From Proteobacteria bacterium ST_bin11 (GTDB lineage Bacteria > Pseudomonadota > Gammaproteobacteria > Methylococcales > Methylomonadaceae), in assembly GCA_002083615.1 (NCBI GenBank), contig MSXO01000014.1, positions 135,884 through 199,883 of the forward strand: DNA of 64,000 nucleotides, given 5' to 3'. This document shows positions 63,337-64,000 of this stretch, in pieces. The notes beneath the pieces are model-generated. The model saw only the letters and a program-made list of their open reading frames with translations, was not told the origin of the DNA and made no database searches. The position numbers were made by a program, and so were the translations under genes. Positions within the stretch are counted from its first letter, which is position 1; the number at the start of each line of letters is the position of its first letter.

Positions 63337-63942
63337 TCAAGCCCGAAAATAATCATCCAACAAATCCCGACAAACCGCCTGCAACGGCTCTACCGATTGC
63401 TCAACTTTCATCCTTAACAGCGCGCCCTGCCAGCCGTTCAACATCAAATCCGCCATGCTTTTCGCTGAGCGATCCAGCCTTACTGAACCTTGTCTTTGTC
63501 CGCGCTCCAACGCCGCTTGCTGCAAGGCACTGTAGCGACCAACCGCATCCAATAAAGCATCGCGACATAAGGGACTAGTATCGCCAATCTCGCCCATCAA
63601 GTTTCCCAGTAGACAACCGCCTTTGAAACCAGTTTGCGCCACTTCAGCTATCAATCCCAAGTAGTATGCCTTCAAAGCCGCCAAGCCGTCGGTTTCCGGG
63701 TTTTGCAAATGCCCGGACAAGCGCAGGATAAACGGCTCGATGTAGTGATGGATGGCCTCGGCGGCGAAGCGTTCCTTGCTTTCAAAATAAGCGTAAAACG
63801 AGCCCTTGGGAATTTGCACAGTGTCCAGGATCTCTTTCAAGCCGGTGGCGTGGTAGCCCTTTTCCAGCAGCAAGCTGACGCCCTGTTCCAGGAGCTTGTC
63901 TTTTTTGAGCTGTTTGGGTGCCGTTTTCGCCATGGGCCGCAT
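63337..63942 (-). CDS. TetR-family regulator
   Basis: 201 residues. N-terminal helix-turn-helix (LKEILDTVQIPKGSFYAYFES, about residues 35-55) and a helical ligand domain with a Cys (KGGCLLGNLMGEIGD), resembling the NemR/AcuR group that responds to reactive electrophiles or aldehydes. Start uncertain: the ATG at 63942 or at 63933. The palindrome GACCGGTC lies just upstream, and also before DUF4242-mtoX, so it is likely to repress itself and that operon. Confidence 0.85.
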   Translation of the reverse strand: MRPMAKTAPKQLKKDKLLEQGVSLLLEKGYHATGLKEILDTVQIPKGSFYAYFESKERFAAEAIHHYIEPFILRLSGHLQNPETDGLAALKAYYLGLIAEVAQTGFKGGCLLGNLMGEIGDTSPLCRDALLDAVGRYSALQQAALERGQRQGSVRLDRSAKSMADLMLNGWQGALLRMKVEQSVEPLQAVCRDLLDDYFRA

Positions 63943-63947
63943 TATGC

Positions 63948-63959
63948 GACCGGTCGTCT
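63948..63959. promoter_or_regulatory. Operator-like palindrome before tetR
   Basis: GACCGGTCGTCT, identical to 62227-62238. It overlaps the likely promoter immediately upstream of the TetR start, which fits autorepression. Confidence 0.6.
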
Positions 63960-64000
63960 TATTTTGTAAATAAGTTTTTTCTAATTTAGAAAAATCATTC

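Noticed and set aside
1..64000. CRISPR array or cas genes
   Set aside because: No regularly spaced direct repeats and no Cas-like protein were seen.

Overview
The window reads as a chromosomal segment of a gammaproteobacterium. The evidence is an FNR with the E. coli cysteine spacing, ParC, PhoB/PhoR, the succinylase-type dapC/dapD/dapE set, and a periplasmic methanethiol oxidase beside a SCO1-MauG fusion. A methanotroph of the Methylomonas/Methylococcaceae type is my best guess, but this is inference from gene content and I could not run a search.

Layout. 0-5.2 kb: a structured dispersed repeat, then a minus-strand operon of a GST-P450 fusion, an unknown membrane protein and a DyP peroxidase. 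5.5-13.4 kb: phoD-like phosphatase with a possible Pho box, a glycerophosphodiesterase, a secreted protein with a PEP-CTERM-like tail, a tiny lipoprotein, fnr and parC. 13.4-13.7 kb: tRNA-Pro, tRNA-Arg and tRNA-His. 13.65-36.15 kb: two genomic islands stacked at tRNA-His. Three copies of the tRNA 3' end (13650-13701, 17209-17260, 36104-36149) mark their borders. Island 1 (3.6 kb) has an intact tyrosine integrase, two or three small genes and a MITE-like inverted repeat. Island 2 (18.9 kb) starts with the wreck of a second integrase and a decayed IS21 istA. Its cargo is a set of very large proteins of unknown function (978, 480, about 308, 1438 and 741 residues in one operon), with two signal-peptide proteins (a beta-propeller and a fibre-like protein) beside them.

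36.4-44.6 kb: DAP/lysine genes dapE, yffB-like, dapD and dapC plus an M48 lipoprotein protease, interrupted by four unrelated genes. 44.7-54.8 kb: a MASE1-PAS-GGDEF cyclase, pncC, a DUF502 protein, a cytochrome bd-like pair that lacks several catalytic residues, a MASE1-PAS-PAS protein with a dead GGDEF but intact I-site, and phoBR. 54.8-64 kb: SCO1-MauG fusion, two unknown genes between inverted copies of the structured repeat, a frameshifted response regulator, mtoX, a DUF4242 gene, a lipoprotein, an orphan antitoxin and a TetR regulator sharing an operator-like palindrome with the DUF4242-mtoX promoter.

The strongest candidates for new biology are the island-2 giant-protein operon, the roughly 240-bp repeat whose stems covary between copies, the altered CydAB pair and the GST-P450/DyP operon. 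Two genes (28269-29193 and 59048-60255) are broken at homopolymers, so assembly error must be kept in mind.
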